Assembly: GCA_021108185.1 (NCBI GenBank)
Contig: JAIORJ010000169.1
Location: 25,991 to 89,990 of the forward strand
Direction of reading: 5' to 3'
Origin: Methanococcoides sp.
GTDB taxonomy: Archaea; Halobacteriota; Methanosarcinia; Methanosarcinales; Methanosarcinaceae
DNA length: 64,000 bases
Made by a program: the position numbers and the translations under genes. Below the pieces are notes generated by a model. That model did no database searches and was not told where the DNA came from. It was given only the letters and a program-made list of their open reading frames with translations. Shown here piece after piece: positions 19,915-29,073 of this stretch. The stretch's first letter is position 1, and every line of letters starts with the position of its first letter.

Positions 19915-20064
19915 TTATTTAGATAGAAATCCACCGAGCATGAAATTGCAAAGTTCCCGCTCATCAGCATCCAGTCTTTCAGTGGTCTGACCACTTACAA
20001 CCGCAAAGTACCTGTCTTCTCCATTTCTGGCAGATATATCATCTATTTTCATGATATTTCTCAT
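19915..20064 (-). CDS. Small conserved-looking hypothetical protein (49 aa)
   Basis: A short gene upstream of sufS. It starts at ATG 20064 with an excellent AGGAGG ribosome-binding site (20073-20078) and ends in TAA. The product begins MRNIMKIDDISARNGEDRYF and continues with an acidic, non-hydrophobic middle and the ending CNFMLGGFLSK. It has one Cys and no membrane segment. The distance to sufS (42 bases) suggests co-transcription. I do not recognise a family. The good ribosome-binding site and balanced composition support a real gene. Confidence 0.6.
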   Translation of the reverse strand: MRNIMKIDDISARNGEDRYFAVVSGQTTERLDADERELCNFMLGGFLSK

Positions 20065-20232
20065 AATTTAATTCCTCCTGTCTCTTCAATTGTAGTTATA
20101 GAATTTGACCTGCGTAGCAGAGCCAAACTCTTAATAATGATTTAATCTTATTTATATTTTTCTATCGATATGGGAATTTTTGTGTTGTTATTGTCGTAAG
20201 GAATATAATGTTGCAAAAGAGTTCTCCTTACC

Positions 20233-21513
20233 ATGTGTCACATCCTGATCGATCGATCATTGCAATATATAGAAGGTACGCAGCGTGTTCTCGATGAAGG
20301 GGCTACTCTTGAGAATACTCAACCTCATCTTAAAAGAATAGGTGTAACCAGGATCGCAAGCATAACCGAGCTTGATCGTATCGGAATACCTGTTTTTTCA
20401 GCCATAAGACCTTCCGCAGCCGATGGTGCGATATCCATCTATTCCGGCAAAGGAGCTTCAGAGGCACAGGCAAGGATCTCGGCCATGATGGAAAGCTTCG
20501 AAAGATGTCTTGCTGAACGTGTGAGTGTAAATGCGGACATCGATGAAGAGATCGCAGCAGATGAATTTATCGAGAGCTCAGATAAAGCAAGTGAAGGGTA
20601 TGAGCTACTGGACGTAGATTCTTTACTTCTCTTTGAACCGATAGCCTCTGATAAACTGGTCGAATGGACCAAAGGCTGGGATATGTTGCAGGAGAAGGAG
20701 ATCTATGTTCCCTCAAATGCTGTCCATCACCCATACGATTCACCGGGAATGTCAGCAAAACTTTTCCGAAGCAATACCAATGGACTTGCTTCCGGTAACG
20801 TTATCGAGGAGGCCATTCTCCACGGCTTGCTTGAAGTGATCGAACGTGATGCTCTGAGCATATCTGAGTTTAACAGGAATCCTGGCAAGGAACTCGTTCT
20901 TACTGAAAACGATGGTATCAACTATGAGCTCGTAAAGAAGTTCGAAGATGCCGGTGTGCAGATAAAATTATGGTATCTGGGACATGATACCGCTGTCACC
21001 ACCATCGTAGCGGCTACCGATGACCTTGAACTGAAAGATGCCGCATTGCTTGTCATGGGTGCAGGCTCCCATCTCAAGCCGGAGATCGCTGTACGAAGGG
21101 CGATCACAGAAGCTGCACAATCAAGGGTCGTACAGATACACGGTGCACGTGAGGATACTGACAGGGAATCATTTGTGAGGCAGATCGGATATGACCGCAT
21201 GAAAAGGATGAACCGGTTCTGGTATGATGAAGGTGAGTCCATAACTATCGACCAGATAAATGATATTTCCGCATCAACTCCTGCTGAGAACATTGATGTG
21301 GTCCTCAATGAGCTACGTAAAGTTGCAGACAGCGCAATAGTGGTGGACCTCTCCCGTGAAAGTATAGGTGTTCCTGTGGTGAGGGTCATCATCCCCGGAT
21401 TCGAACAATATACCCTTGACCGCGAACGTGTGGGTAAACGTTTAAGACAAGGTCGCAAGTCCTTGGCTTCATCTGAAAAGCCCTGGAAGAGAAAGTTCGG
21501 GCGTAACAAGTGA
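20233..21513 (+). CDS. ycaO: YcaO-domain protein, methyl-CoM reductase thioamidation
   Basis: A 426-residue YcaO enzyme, an ATP-dependent cyclodehydratase/thioamide synthetase. Family marks are GVTRIASITELDRIGIPVFSAI, YSGKGASEAQARISAMMESFER and LHGLLEVIERDALS. In Methanosarcina the YcaO-TfuA pair installs the thioglycine of the methyl-CoM reductase alpha subunit, using ATP and sulfide or a sulfur carrier. tfuA follows four bases downstream, so the same role is very likely here. The ATG at 20233 leaves about 12 residues before the first conserved block, as expected. An ATG at 20208 in another frame yields only 29 codons. Confidence 0.95.
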   Translation: MCHILIDRSLQYIEGTQRVLDEGATLENTQPHLKRIGVTRIASITELDRIGIPVFSAIRPSAADGAISIYSGKGASEAQARISAMMESFERCLAERVSVNADIDEEIAADEFIESSDKASEGYELLDVDSLLLFEPIASDKLVEWTKGWDMLQEKEIYVPSNAVHHPYDSPGMSAKLFRSNTNGLASGNVIEEAILHGLLEVIERDALSISEFNRNPGKELVLTENDGINYELVKKFEDAGVQIKLWYLGHDTAVTTIVAATDDLELKDAALLVMGAGSHLKPEIAVRRAITEAAQSRVVQIHGAREDTDRESFVRQIGYDRMKRMNRFWYDEGESITIDQINDISASTPAENIDVVLNELRKVADSAIVVDLSRESIGVPVVRVIIPGFEQYTLDRERVGKRLRQGRKSLASSEKPWKRKFGRNK

Positions 21514-21517
21514 TCCC

Positions 21518-22162
21518 ATGAGAGCAGTTGTGTTTGCAGGTACAAGTATCTGCCATGAAGATGCAAAAGCCATACTTGATGCTATCTATCTTCCTCCTGT
21601 GGCAAGGGGTGATGTGGATAAGGTCATGTCCCAGGGCTATGATATCATCGGTATCATCGATGGCATGTTCTTCGATAGGGCTGCCGTTGCACACAAAGAG
21701 ATCCTCCATGCAATGAAGAAAGGCATCACCGTAGTAGGTGGTTGCAGCATGGGGGCGCTACGTGCATCTGAACTTGATGTACATGGCATGATCGGTGTCG
21801 GCAAGATCTATGAATGGTATCGTGATGGTGTCCTCGAATCTGACGATGAGGTGGCTGTCACCACAAATCCCGAAACCTTTGAACCTGTATCTGTTCCCCT
21901 TGTTAACATCAGGGAGACCTTACAGGCCGCATGCGATGAAGGTATCATCGATGAGAGTACCCGTCTCTCTGTGCTTAATATAGCAATGGACCTCCACTAT
22001 CCTCTCAGAAGTTATCTTGGTATTGTGAAAACAGCGGTTGATAAAGGTGTACTTCCCGAAAAAGAGCCGTTATTGGATTATTGTCTGAACAACGAGGTCG
22101 ATGTCAAAAGAGCTGATGCGATACTCGTTCTTGAAACCATAAAAGAGCTTATGAAAAAGTAA
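21518..22162 (+). CDS. tfuA: TfuA-related protein, methyl-CoM reductase thioamidation partner
   Basis: A 214-residue TfuA-like protein (VFAGTSICHEDAKAIL, YLPPVARGDVDKVMSQGYDIIGIIDGMFF, VVGGCSMGALRASEL). TfuA is the partner of YcaO in thioglycine formation in methyl-CoM reductase and may deliver sulfur. The gene is four bases from ycaO, so they form one transcript, and it converges with the DtxR-like regulator two bases away. Confidence 0.94.
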   Translation: MRAVVFAGTSICHEDAKAILDAIYLPPVARGDVDKVMSQGYDIIGIIDGMFFDRAAVAHKEILHAMKKGITVVGGCSMGALRASELDVHGMIGVGKIYEWYRDGVLESDDEVAVTTNPETFEPVSVPLVNIRETLQAACDEGIIDESTRLSVLNIAMDLHYPLRSYLGIVKTAVDKGVLPEKEPLLDYCLNNEVDVKRADAILVLETIKELMKK

Positions 22163-22164
22163 GC

Positions 22165-22602
22165 TCATGCGTGGTCTTCATGGTCAAGTCCGCAACTATC
22201 ATGTTCTATCCTGCCACAGACTCCGAAAGTTGGATGCCCCATTGAATTGCAGATCGCATCAATGGCATCCTTTGACACAAAACCTTCAAAACGTGCAACC
22301 TCTTTGCAGGATTCTTCCGGTGTAAGTCCGTAATGGTTCAACATAAGGCTCAAAATACGGTGTCTTCTAAGAATGAAATGTGTGTATTCCTTCCCTTTCT
22401 CAGTAAGGCTGACACCTCTGTAAGGTATATGTTTCACATATCCTGTGGAATCCAGTTCACTGATAGCTTTCGTTGTCGTTGAGGGATCTACTTTCATGTG
22501 CCTGGAAATATCCGTAGTTCGCACATTATCGCCTTTCTCAAGCAGGAATTTCAGGTACTCTATCTTTTTCGGAGATAGCTCAAGCCCTGTAATGTTCTCC
22601 AT
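22165..22602 (-). CDS. DtxR/MntR-family metal-dependent transcriptional regulator
   Basis: A 145-residue regulator with an N-terminal winged helix (VRTTDISRHMKVDPSTTTKAI, GVSLTEKGKEY) and the dimerization helices HFILRRHRILSLMLNHYGLTPEESCKEVARFEGFVS typical of the DtxR/MntR group. The C-terminus GVCGRIEHDSCGLDHEDHA is rich in Cys and His and may be the metal sensor, for iron, manganese or zinc. No transporter is adjacent. The metal cannot be told from sequence. Confidence 0.88.
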   Translation of the reverse strand: MENITGLELSPKKIEYLKFLLEKGDNVRTTDISRHMKVDPSTTTKAISELDSTGYVKHIPYRGVSLTEKGKEYTHFILRRHRILSLMLNHYGLTPEESCKEVARFEGFVSKDAIDAICNSMGHPTFGVCGRIEHDSCGLDHEDHA

Positions 22603-22660
22603 AGACCTGATTGATCCCTTGTTTATTTAAAATTTGCGTACATACCAAAAATAGCCTTTC

Positions 22661-23506
22661 TCATTTTGGACCATGCTTTTCAATGAAGAGTTCGATGAGC
22701 GACCCTGTAATACTCTTTTTCGAAGGAGGCGTGGGGATCTTATCTATGGGGAACCACTTTGCATCCTCTATCTCATTGGCATCTATCTCTATATCTCCGC
22801 TTTCATAGGTCGCAGTGAATCCTATCATCAAAGAGGAAGGGAATGGCCAGGGCTGGCTCCCAAAATATGAGAGTTCCTTTATGGATACACCAACCTCTTC
22901 TTTGACCTCTCTGTGTACTGCGTGTTCTATGGTCTCCCCGGCTTCCACAAATCCTGCAACAAGGCCGTACATACCTTCCTTGAAATGATGTGACCTTGCC
23001 ATGAGCAATTCCTCTTCCTTTTCTATAAGGACCACAACAGCAGGACTTATCCTTGGATATGCTATATGTGCACAACTACCGCATTGCATCCCTGTTTCTT
23101 CGGGCACATAATGCGTGGAATTTCCACAGAGCCCGCAGTATTGGTGTGTGCGGTAGAAATCTGCCATCTGTACCGCTCTTGAAGTGATGCCAAGCATCTC
23201 TTCATCGATGATGCCATACAGATCATTCAGTTCAAGGAATTCCATATCCTCGAACTCTGCTTCTTCCGGTATTTCAAAACAATGGCAGGGCATGTCACCA
23301 AGCGTTCCGATGTAGATGACCTCTGTACTCTCAAGAATACTTCTTTCAGGGATGTACTTAAAATACTCTTCAGCATCGAGACCGTTCTCGACCAGCACCT
23401 TCCGGCTTCGTACCGGGAAATATAGGGCTTTGCCTTCTGAATTCTCTTCCAAGCCGTGAAATTCGAGTTCTTCGGTAGCAAAAGAAGGATTATAATATGG
23501 TTTCAT
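22661..23506 (-). CDS. nudC: NAD(+) diphosphatase / NADH pyrophosphatase (NudC family, Nudix)
   Basis: A 281-residue Nudix hydrolase. A four-Cys zinc ribbon (CGLCGN and CGSCAH) precedes the Nudix box (GFVEAGETIEHAVHREVKEEVG). Downstream is SQPWPFPSSLMIGF, which is the NudC family signature distinguishing it from other Nudix enzymes. NudC cleaves NADH to NMNH and AMP, and in bacteria also removes NAD caps from RNA. Confidence 0.93.
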   Translation of the reverse strand: MKPYYNPSFATEELEFHGLEENSEGKALYFPVRSRKVLVENGLDAEEYFKYIPERSILESTEVIYIGTLGDMPCHCFEIPEEAEFEDMEFLELNDLYGIIDEEMLGITSRAVQMADFYRTHQYCGLCGNSTHYVPEETGMQCGSCAHIAYPRISPAVVVLIEKEEELLMARSHHFKEGMYGLVAGFVEAGETIEHAVHREVKEEVGVSIKELSYFGSQPWPFPSSLMIGFTATYESGDIEIDANEIEDAKWFPIDKIPTPPSKKSITGSLIELFIEKHGPK

Positions 23507-23571
23507 AGTTTCACACCTGTATGGCTCATAGAAGCCCGGTCTCTGGACTATAGCCTTTCGGTAAAAGCTGC

Positions 23572-24879
23572 TTAAAGACCGGTAAGACCGAAGTAGCTCC
23601 AGAGGTAGAGTACGACCGTTCCAACAATTGCTATAAGGACAAAGGTATTCCTTGAATGGTAATAAAGTTCCTTTGAACCTGACATCCTTATAAGCATTAT
23701 CTTATTAAGGGTGCTGATGATCCCTGCCATCACAGCGGTCTGAGCAGCCACAGTATAGGGAACATTGCCTGTAAAAGCCAATGCTGCAACGGATGCCACG
23801 ACAGCGGAACTGCTTACAAGTCCTCCGAGTGCTGTTATGTATATACCTGTACTTCCTGCAAACTCTCCTGCAAGACTTGTGATCACCAGGAGTATTGAGA
23901 AAAGGACACCGAATTTGAAGGCAGGTTTCAATGCGAAGGGTGAACCTATTTCCAGTGGTCCTGTCATTAGATCATAGCTCTTCCTTCGTACTGCTATGAT
24001 TATCAGAACAATGACAAGCATGGCGATCTGTGGGGGTATCATTGCCAACATAGTTCTTCCGGTGGGGTCGACTATCAATGCAATAAGGGTGTTACTGATT
24101 ATCATTGATATGTTTGACATGAGGATGCCGATGTAAAGGGCATGGATAAGGCTGGACTGGTTCTTCGACATTGCAGCCAGTGCAGCAGTGGTGGCTTCGC
24201 TGCTGACAAAACCTCCAAAAAGACCTGAATAGGACATCCCGCCTTTAGTACCGAATCTCTTGAGCGATACATAGCTGATGAATCCTATGAACATCACAAG
24301 TACCACAATGAGTATGGCGGATTTAAGGTTCAGTACACCCATTATTGGCTCTTCTGGCATGAGTGGGTATAGTATAAAAGCAACTGCGAGGAACTGAACA
24401 CCATTGATTATCTCCTCATCTGTAAGATGTTCAGCAAAAGAATGCAAAGGCTTCTTCTCGATAAGCAGGAACGTTATTATGACCCCTATGATTATGGCAA
24501 AGAGATAATGTCCCATTGCTACGATCACTCCCAGAAGGTAGGTCAGAAAAAGGGCGATGGAACTTGTCATTCCCAGCTTACCACTGATCATATATACTCT
24601 GTATATCAGGAAAAAACAGGATGCTGCAATGAGTACTGTGGTTATTAGGAGGATCATTATATCTATCATTTGGGCTACAAATGTCGCAAGCATACCACAG
24701 ATGCATACTATTGCGAAAGTACGTACTCCTGCAAACACTTCCTGATCCTGACGGTGGTGTTCACGTTCGATTCCTATAAGGATGCCTATCATTAAGGACA
24801 GCACGACCTTTGTGAGAAAATCATACAGTATCGGGTCTATGCCCAGATCAAACGCCAACACTGCTACGCCCCTCTTCAT
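23572..24879 (-). CDS. MgtC/DUF4010-type integral membrane protein
   Basis: A 435-residue polytopic membrane protein with about 12 hydrophobic segments. The N-terminal part (VLSLMIGILIGIEREHHRQ, FAGVRTFAIVCICGMLA) is the MgtC/SapB domain and the remainder matches the DUF4010 region (GLFGGFVSSEATTAALAAMS, GGLVSSSAVVASVAALAF). Bacterial MgtC proteins affect magnesium and membrane-potential homeostasis; the role in archaea is unknown. The duplicated FVSSEATT and LVSSSAVV turns suggest an internal repeat. Confidence 0.85.
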   Translation of the reverse strand: MKRGVAVLAFDLGIDPILYDFLTKVVLSLMIGILIGIEREHHRQDQEVFAGVRTFAIVCICGMLATFVAQMIDIMILLITTVLIAASCFFLIYRVYMISGKLGMTSSIALFLTYLLGVIVAMGHYLFAIIIGVIITFLLIEKKPLHSFAEHLTDEEIINGVQFLAVAFILYPLMPEEPIMGVLNLKSAILIVVLVMFIGFISYVSLKRFGTKGGMSYSGLFGGFVSSEATTAALAAMSKNQSSLIHALYIGILMSNISMIISNTLIALIVDPTGRTMLAMIPPQIAMLVIVLIIIAVRRKSYDLMTGPLEIGSPFALKPAFKFGVLFSILLVITSLAGEFAGSTGIYITALGGLVSSSAVVASVAALAFTGNVPYTVAAQTAVMAGIISTLNKIMLIRMSGSKELYYHSRNTFVLIAIVGTVVLYLWSYFGLTGL

Positions 24880-25050
24880 AAATATTCATATTATCAGTTT
24901 TCCGAAAGAACAGCCATCTATTGTTCTGTGATATGCTTTCTTGTATGTACAAATATATATCTCATGAACCTTTATATTATTTTTTAACATTTGTTGCTTT
25001 TTCCGAATATTAATTCTTTATACAGTTCAAAGGAAAGATGGGGTTGTAAT

Positions 25051-26478
25051 TTGATAGTTCAGCAGGTATTCGTAAAAGGAATTGCGCACAGTTCCTATTT
25101 GCTTGGTGGCGATAAATTCTGTGCAGTGATCGATCCGTCCCGGGATGTCGACGTATATCTCGATATGGCCTTTGATATGGGATGGAAAATAACTCACATA
25201 CTGGAAACACATCTTCATGCGGATTTCATCTCCGGGCATATGGATCTGATGAAAAGGACAGGTGCGAACATTTTTGTTCCCGGTTCTGCAGGGTGTGAAT
25301 TCGATGCAGTGGGTGTTTCAGAGGGCGATATATTCGAGATCGAGGATATGTCCATTAGAGTAATGGAAACTCCCGGTCACACTCCTGAACACGTATCCTA
25401 TGTGGTGACCGATTGCACAAGGGGGGCTGACCCTGTGTGTGTTTTTTGCGGTGACGCTCTTTTTGTTGGGGATGTGGGCAGACCGGATCTGTTCCCGGGT
25501 AAAGCTGAAGAACTGGCTTCAGAACTCTATGATAGTCTTCATGACAAACTTCTTTCTCTCCCTGATTTTTGTGAGGTCTACCCTGCACACGGAGCAGGTT
25601 CTCTCTGTGGCAGGGCAATGGCTGCAAAAAGAAGTTCTACCATCGGTTATGAACGCCTTTACAATCATGCTCTCAACATCGGTGAAAAGGCCGAATTCAT
25701 TTCATCATTAACCAATGAGATGCCTCCTGCACCAGATCACTTCAAACGGTGCAGTAAAGTGAATGCTATGGGTCCCGTTCTTCTTTCACAGCTTGGGCAT
25801 GCTGAAGCGTTACCTCCTCTTGAGTTCAAAAAGATGAGTGAATATCCTGAAAATATAGTTATTGATACCAGGTGCTATGAAGCATTTGGTGGCCGACATG
25901 TTCCGGGTGCATACAGTATTGATATTAACAGCAATTTTGCAACATTTTCGGGCTGGCTTTTGCCTGAGAACAGGACCATTATGCTGGTGGTTGATTCTCC
26001 GGAACAAGTGAACAAAGCATCCTTGTGGCTTCACAGGGTAGGCCTTGACAGGATTGGATACTTCCTCGAAGGTGGAATGGCGGCATGGTCCCTGGCTGGT
26101 CTCTCGACACAACATGTTTGCCAGCTTTCAGCTGAAGAGCTTCATGATCTTCTCTCCAGTGGTGAAGAACTGGTATTGATAGATGTAAGGTCGGAAGCAG
26201 AACACCGGGAAGGGCATATACAGAACTCCATCAATATCCCTGTTCATGAACTGCGGAATTCCCACAAAGGCCTTGATCCCTGCACAAAGACCGTTGTGAT
26301 ATGTGGAAGTGGGCAGCGTTCAAGTATGGGTGCCAGTATCTTACAGCAGAATGGATTCAGTGATATCTACAATGTAGCTGGCGGAATGACCGGTTATAAT
26401 GCTGCAGGTTATGGTCCTGAATGCATTATGTGTTCCCTCCCCTGGACAGTTTCAGGTGATCGGGATAAAATAAAATAA
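25051..26478 (+). CDS. Metallo-beta-lactamase and rhodanese fusion protein (persulfide-type)
   Basis: A protein with an N-terminal MBL domain of the ETHE1/persulfide dioxygenase type (ETHLHADFISGH metal motif, GHTPEHVSYVV, FCGDALFVGDVGRPDL) and two rhodanese-like domains. The second rhodanese ends in CGSGQRSSMG, whose Cys can carry persulfide; the first lacks an active-site Cys. It probably handles sulfane sulfur. The long frame opens at an ATG (24991), but homology begins at IVQQVFVKGIAHSSYLLGG. A TTG at 25051 after GATGGGG is the better start, and the 20 extra residues look non-native. A sulfurtransferase role fits the sufS and ycaO neighbourhood. Confidence 0.85.
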   Translation: MIVQQVFVKGIAHSSYLLGGDKFCAVIDPSRDVDVYLDMAFDMGWKITHILETHLHADFISGHMDLMKRTGANIFVPGSAGCEFDAVGVSEGDIFEIEDMSIRVMETPGHTPEHVSYVVTDCTRGADPVCVFCGDALFVGDVGRPDLFPGKAEELASELYDSLHDKLLSLPDFCEVYPAHGAGSLCGRAMAAKRSSTIGYERLYNHALNIGEKAEFISSLTNEMPPAPDHFKRCSKVNAMGPVLLSQLGHAEALPPLEFKKMSEYPENIVIDTRCYEAFGGRHVPGAYSIDINSNFATFSGWLLPENRTIMLVVDSPEQVNKASLWLHRVGLDRIGYFLEGGMAAWSLAGLSTQHVCQLSAEELHDLLSSGEELVLIDVRSEAEHREGHIQNSINIPVHELRNSHKGLDPCTKTVVICGSGQRSSMGASILQQNGFSDIYNVAGGMTGYNAAGYGPECIMCSLPWTVSGDRDKIK

Positions 26479-26483
26479 AAAGG

Positions 26484-26864
26484 TCACAATTGATGCTTTG
26501 TCATTCCAAGGCCGTGTTCCTTTTCAAGATTTATGGTCTTTGGCTTGTAGAGCTTTCCTGCTTTCCACGAAGTGATGGCCTCTTTCACAGTTTCATCAGC
26601 ACCCACGAATATCTCTATTCCGTTCTTGTCAAGAAGGTCAACGATCTTCTGTCCGACACCTGAACAGAGTACGATATCCACTCCTGCACCTTTAAGCAGT
26701 TCGGGAGGTATCCCCTTTCCACCCATATGCACGCTTGTATTCTCAATTATCTCGACAGTTTCGGTCTCGGTGTCATATATGGTATATGTAGGGGCTTTTC
26801 CAAAATGAAGTTCAACGTAGTCCTCTAATCCCCCGGTCTCTGAAGATGGTATGGCAATTTTCAT
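26484..26864 (-). CDS. Dinitrogenase iron-molybdenum cofactor (NifX/NifB-C) family protein, copy 1
   Basis: A 126-residue NifX-like domain protein (PSSETGGLEDYVELHFGKAPTYTI, VHMGGKGIPPELLKGAGVDIVLCSGVG). These small proteins bind iron-sulfur or iron-molybdenum cluster precursors. No nitrogenase genes lie in this window, so a general metallocluster-carrier role is inferred. It is one of three paralogues in this 4-kb cluster. Confidence 0.88.
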   Translation of the reverse strand: MKIAIPSSETGGLEDYVELHFGKAPTYTIYDTETETVEIIENTSVHMGGKGIPPELLKGAGVDIVLCSGVGQKIVDLLDKNGIEIFVGADETVKEAITSWKAGKLYKPKTINLEKEHGLGMTKHQL

Positions 26865-26946
26865 ATTTTCAACTCTTCATATCAATATGGAAAACCTGAA
26901 TGATATACCTCACCACTGCTCTGCTTCTTCAATATATCAGCATTGT

Positions 26947-27606
26947 TCAGATGCTTATACGATAGCCTGCTTCAATATGAACAAAACTTTTCTTATACTT
27001 TTCTTTAATGGCATCAATGTTCGATGTACAGTGTCCCACACCTATGAGTTCGAGATCCTGCATCGCTTCAATATCCTGGCAGTCGTGTAATCCTCCGATG
27101 ATGCCACGAACATTTCCAATTGAACTTGCAATCTCTATTATCGCTGATAAGCCGGGATGTGCACAGCCGCTTATGATATAGACGCCTTTGTCAGTATCCA
27201 GCAATAGTGCCTGTTCCTTGATGCTGTCTCCCAGTTCTCCGGTGGAATATACTCCTTCTGCGATCTTGCACATTCCATCTATCTCATTGAGTTTTGCACG
27301 CTTTTGTATCTCGTTCTTGAGCTTTTTAGAGAACGATGCCAATGCGTATACCTCTATTTCGGGATTCGCATTCAGAACGGTTGGTAATCCTCCGATATGG
27401 TCCCAGTGCTGGTGAGATAATAGCAGAATATCATATTCTCTTATATCAATTCCAAGAGCTACCATGTTCTCTAACAAAAGCCCGCCATCCCAGCCGGTAT
27501 CGAACAAAATCTTCTGTTCATCGGTCTCGATGGAACAGGAAAATCCCCATCCTTTTCCCAATCCTCTTCCGGCATTGTTGTCATATACAACAGTGATCTC
27601 TATCAT
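26947..27606 (-). CDS. MBL-fold metallohydrolase, dihydropteroate-type
   Basis: A 219-residue metallo-beta-lactamase fold protein related to the archaeal 7,8-dihydropterin-6-methyl-4-(beta-D-ribofuranosyl)-aminobenzene 5'-phosphate synthase and other small MBLs. Metal motifs are LLSHQHWDHIGG and the later SGCAHPG and GGLHDC histidines. The stop of the upstream DUF1847 gene overlaps its start by one base, so it is part of the NifX-MinD cluster. The substrate is not known. Confidence 0.82.
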   Translation of the reverse strand: MIEITVVYDNNAGRGLGKGWGFSCSIETDEQKILFDTGWDGGLLLENMVALGIDIREYDILLLSHQHWDHIGGLPTVLNANPEIEVYALASFSKKLKNEIQKRAKLNEIDGMCKIAEGVYSTGELGDSIKEQALLLDTDKGVYIISGCAHPGLSAIIEIASSIGNVRGIIGGLHDCQDIEAMQDLELIGVGHCTSNIDAIKEKYKKSFVHIEAGYRISI

Positions 27607-28178
27607 TACTTCCCCATCTCAAATACGTTCTTCATATAATATTTTGAATAAATGGCTCCTGCGGGGTTGTGTGCAAGTACCCTGTCCTTAACTATGAATG
27701 TTGTGACAGGTGCTTCACTGTACTTGTTGAAAAGTATGTCGTGACCAAGACACAGGCCAATTATGATGTTCATTTGTGTCCCTGCACGGTTCAGCACATT
27801 TGCCTGGGCTATAGGGTTGCATGCGATCTCTATACTTTCTTCCCGTATCTTATCCAGTCCATAGGTATCTTTCTCCACGCCACAGACCTTGCAACAAACA
27901 GATTCCACTTTAAGGTGTTTCTCCAGTATCTCACAGAATGACTTCGCTTCCTTTTCAAGCCCTATGCAAAAAGCAACTCCGATTCTTTCATATCCAAGTT
28001 CTTTTGTAAAAAGGAGGATCTCTTCAAGCCTTGTTTTCTGCATGTAGTATTTTGCTTCTATTCCTGAAGCAACTTTCATGATCTCCAGGTCCTCGCCTTC
28101 ATAATCTGCAAGAATGTCCTTGGGGGCACAATTCTTCCCCTGGTAACAATCCTTACTGTCACAATCAGAACATCTCAT
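27606..28178 (-). CDS. DUF1847 metal-binding protein
   Basis: A 190-residue protein. The N-terminal Cys-rich motif MRCSDCDSKDCYQGKNCAP and a second pair (CCKVCGVEKDTYG) suggest a metal or cluster site. Members are called DUF1847, predicted metal-binding. It lies four bases after a MinD-family ATPase gene, and such triads recur in anaerobes. Function unknown. Confidence 0.8.
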   Translation of the reverse strand: MRCSDCDSKDCYQGKNCAPKDILADYEGEDLEIMKVASGIEAKYYMQKTRLEEILLFTKELGYERIGVAFCIGLEKEAKSFCEILEKHLKVESVCCKVCGVEKDTYGLDKIREESIEIACNPIAQANVLNRAGTQMNIIIGLCLGHDILFNKYSEAPVTTFIVKDRVLAHNPAGAIYSKYYMKNVFEMGK

Positions 28179-28182
28179 ATTA

Positions 28183-29073
28183 TCATCTCGCTGGAAGCAG
28201 TGTTACTTCTTTCTGATCAAGCTCTGAAACAACACGTTCCCATAATGCTTTGAGCCCTTCTGAAAGAACATTCTTCCTGTATTCAACAACGGTTGTCTCT
28301 TCCCTCATTGCCATATTGGGCGATGGGTGGTAAGGAAGCTTTCCTACAACCTCTACCCCTCTTTCATTACAGAACTCTTCTATTTTCCCTGCGTTCTTCT
28401 CATTGATATCGTATTTGTTGATACAGACAATGGCAGGGATCTCAAAGTGTTCCGTAACCTGCAAGACCCTTTCAAGATCATGCATCCCTGATAAGCTGGG
28501 TTCGGTCACTATCAATGCAAGGTCTGCTCCTGTTATCGTTGCAAGCACCGGACATCCTGTTCCCGGCGGCCCGTCGGTTATTATAAGTTCGTTCTCATTT
28601 TCCAGTGCAATTGAACGTGCACGTTCTTTGACAGCACTCACAAGTTTCCCGCTTGCCTCTTCTCCGATCCTTAATTCTGCGTGCACCATTGTCCCATGGT
28701 TCGTTGCAGATCCAAAAACAGCGCCGGATATTTTTTTCACCATGTTTATAGCATCGGTTTCACAAACATATTCGCATACCCCACAGCCCTCACAGATGTG
28801 TTGGTTTATTATAAGGGCGTCATCTATGGCATCGAAGTTGCAGGCATTTTGGCAATTATAGCACTCGTTACACTTTTCAAGGTCTATCTCTGCTTTATCC
28901 ATTCCGTAGAATGAGTGTGTTTCCATGATCCTTGGTCTTAGGAGGAGGTGAAGGTTGGGTGCATCGACATCACAGTCAGCTATCACTGCATTTTTTGCCA
29001 TTGCTGCAAATGAAGCTGTAATTGTGGTCTTGCCGGTTCCGCCTTTTCCACTGATGACTACGAGTTCCTTCAT
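28183..29073 (-). CDS. MinD/Mrp-family ATPase with ferredoxin insert, copy 1
   Basis: A 296-residue P-loop ATPase of the MinD/Mrp/ArsA group with deviant Walker A (SGKGGTGKTTI, residues 8-18). Two [4Fe-4S] ferredoxin motifs are inserted early: CNECYNCQNACNFDA and CEGCGVCEYVCETDA. Such proteins are presumed scaffolds or carriers for iron-sulfur clusters, coupling cluster transfer to ATP hydrolysis. The start overlaps the stop of the second copy by four bases (ATGA). Confidence 0.9.
   Translation of the reverse strand: MKELVVISGKGGTGKTTITASFAAMAKNAVIADCDVDAPNLHLLLRPRIMETHSFYGMDKAEIDLEKCNECYNCQNACNFDAIDDALIINQHICEGCGVCEYVCETDAINMVKKISGAVFGSATNHGTMVHAELRIGEEASGKLVSAVKERARSIALENENELIITDGPPGTGCPVLATITGADLALIVTEPSLSGMHDLERVLQVTEHFEIPAIVCINKYDINEKNAGKIEEFCNERGVEVVGKLPYHPSPNMAMREETTVVEYRKNVLSEGLKALWERVVSELDQKEVTLLPAR

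Noticed and set aside
20208..20297. Short frame starting at ATG 20208 overlapping ycaO start
   Set aside because: Only 29 codons in another frame; the YcaO frame with its conserved blocks begins at 20233.
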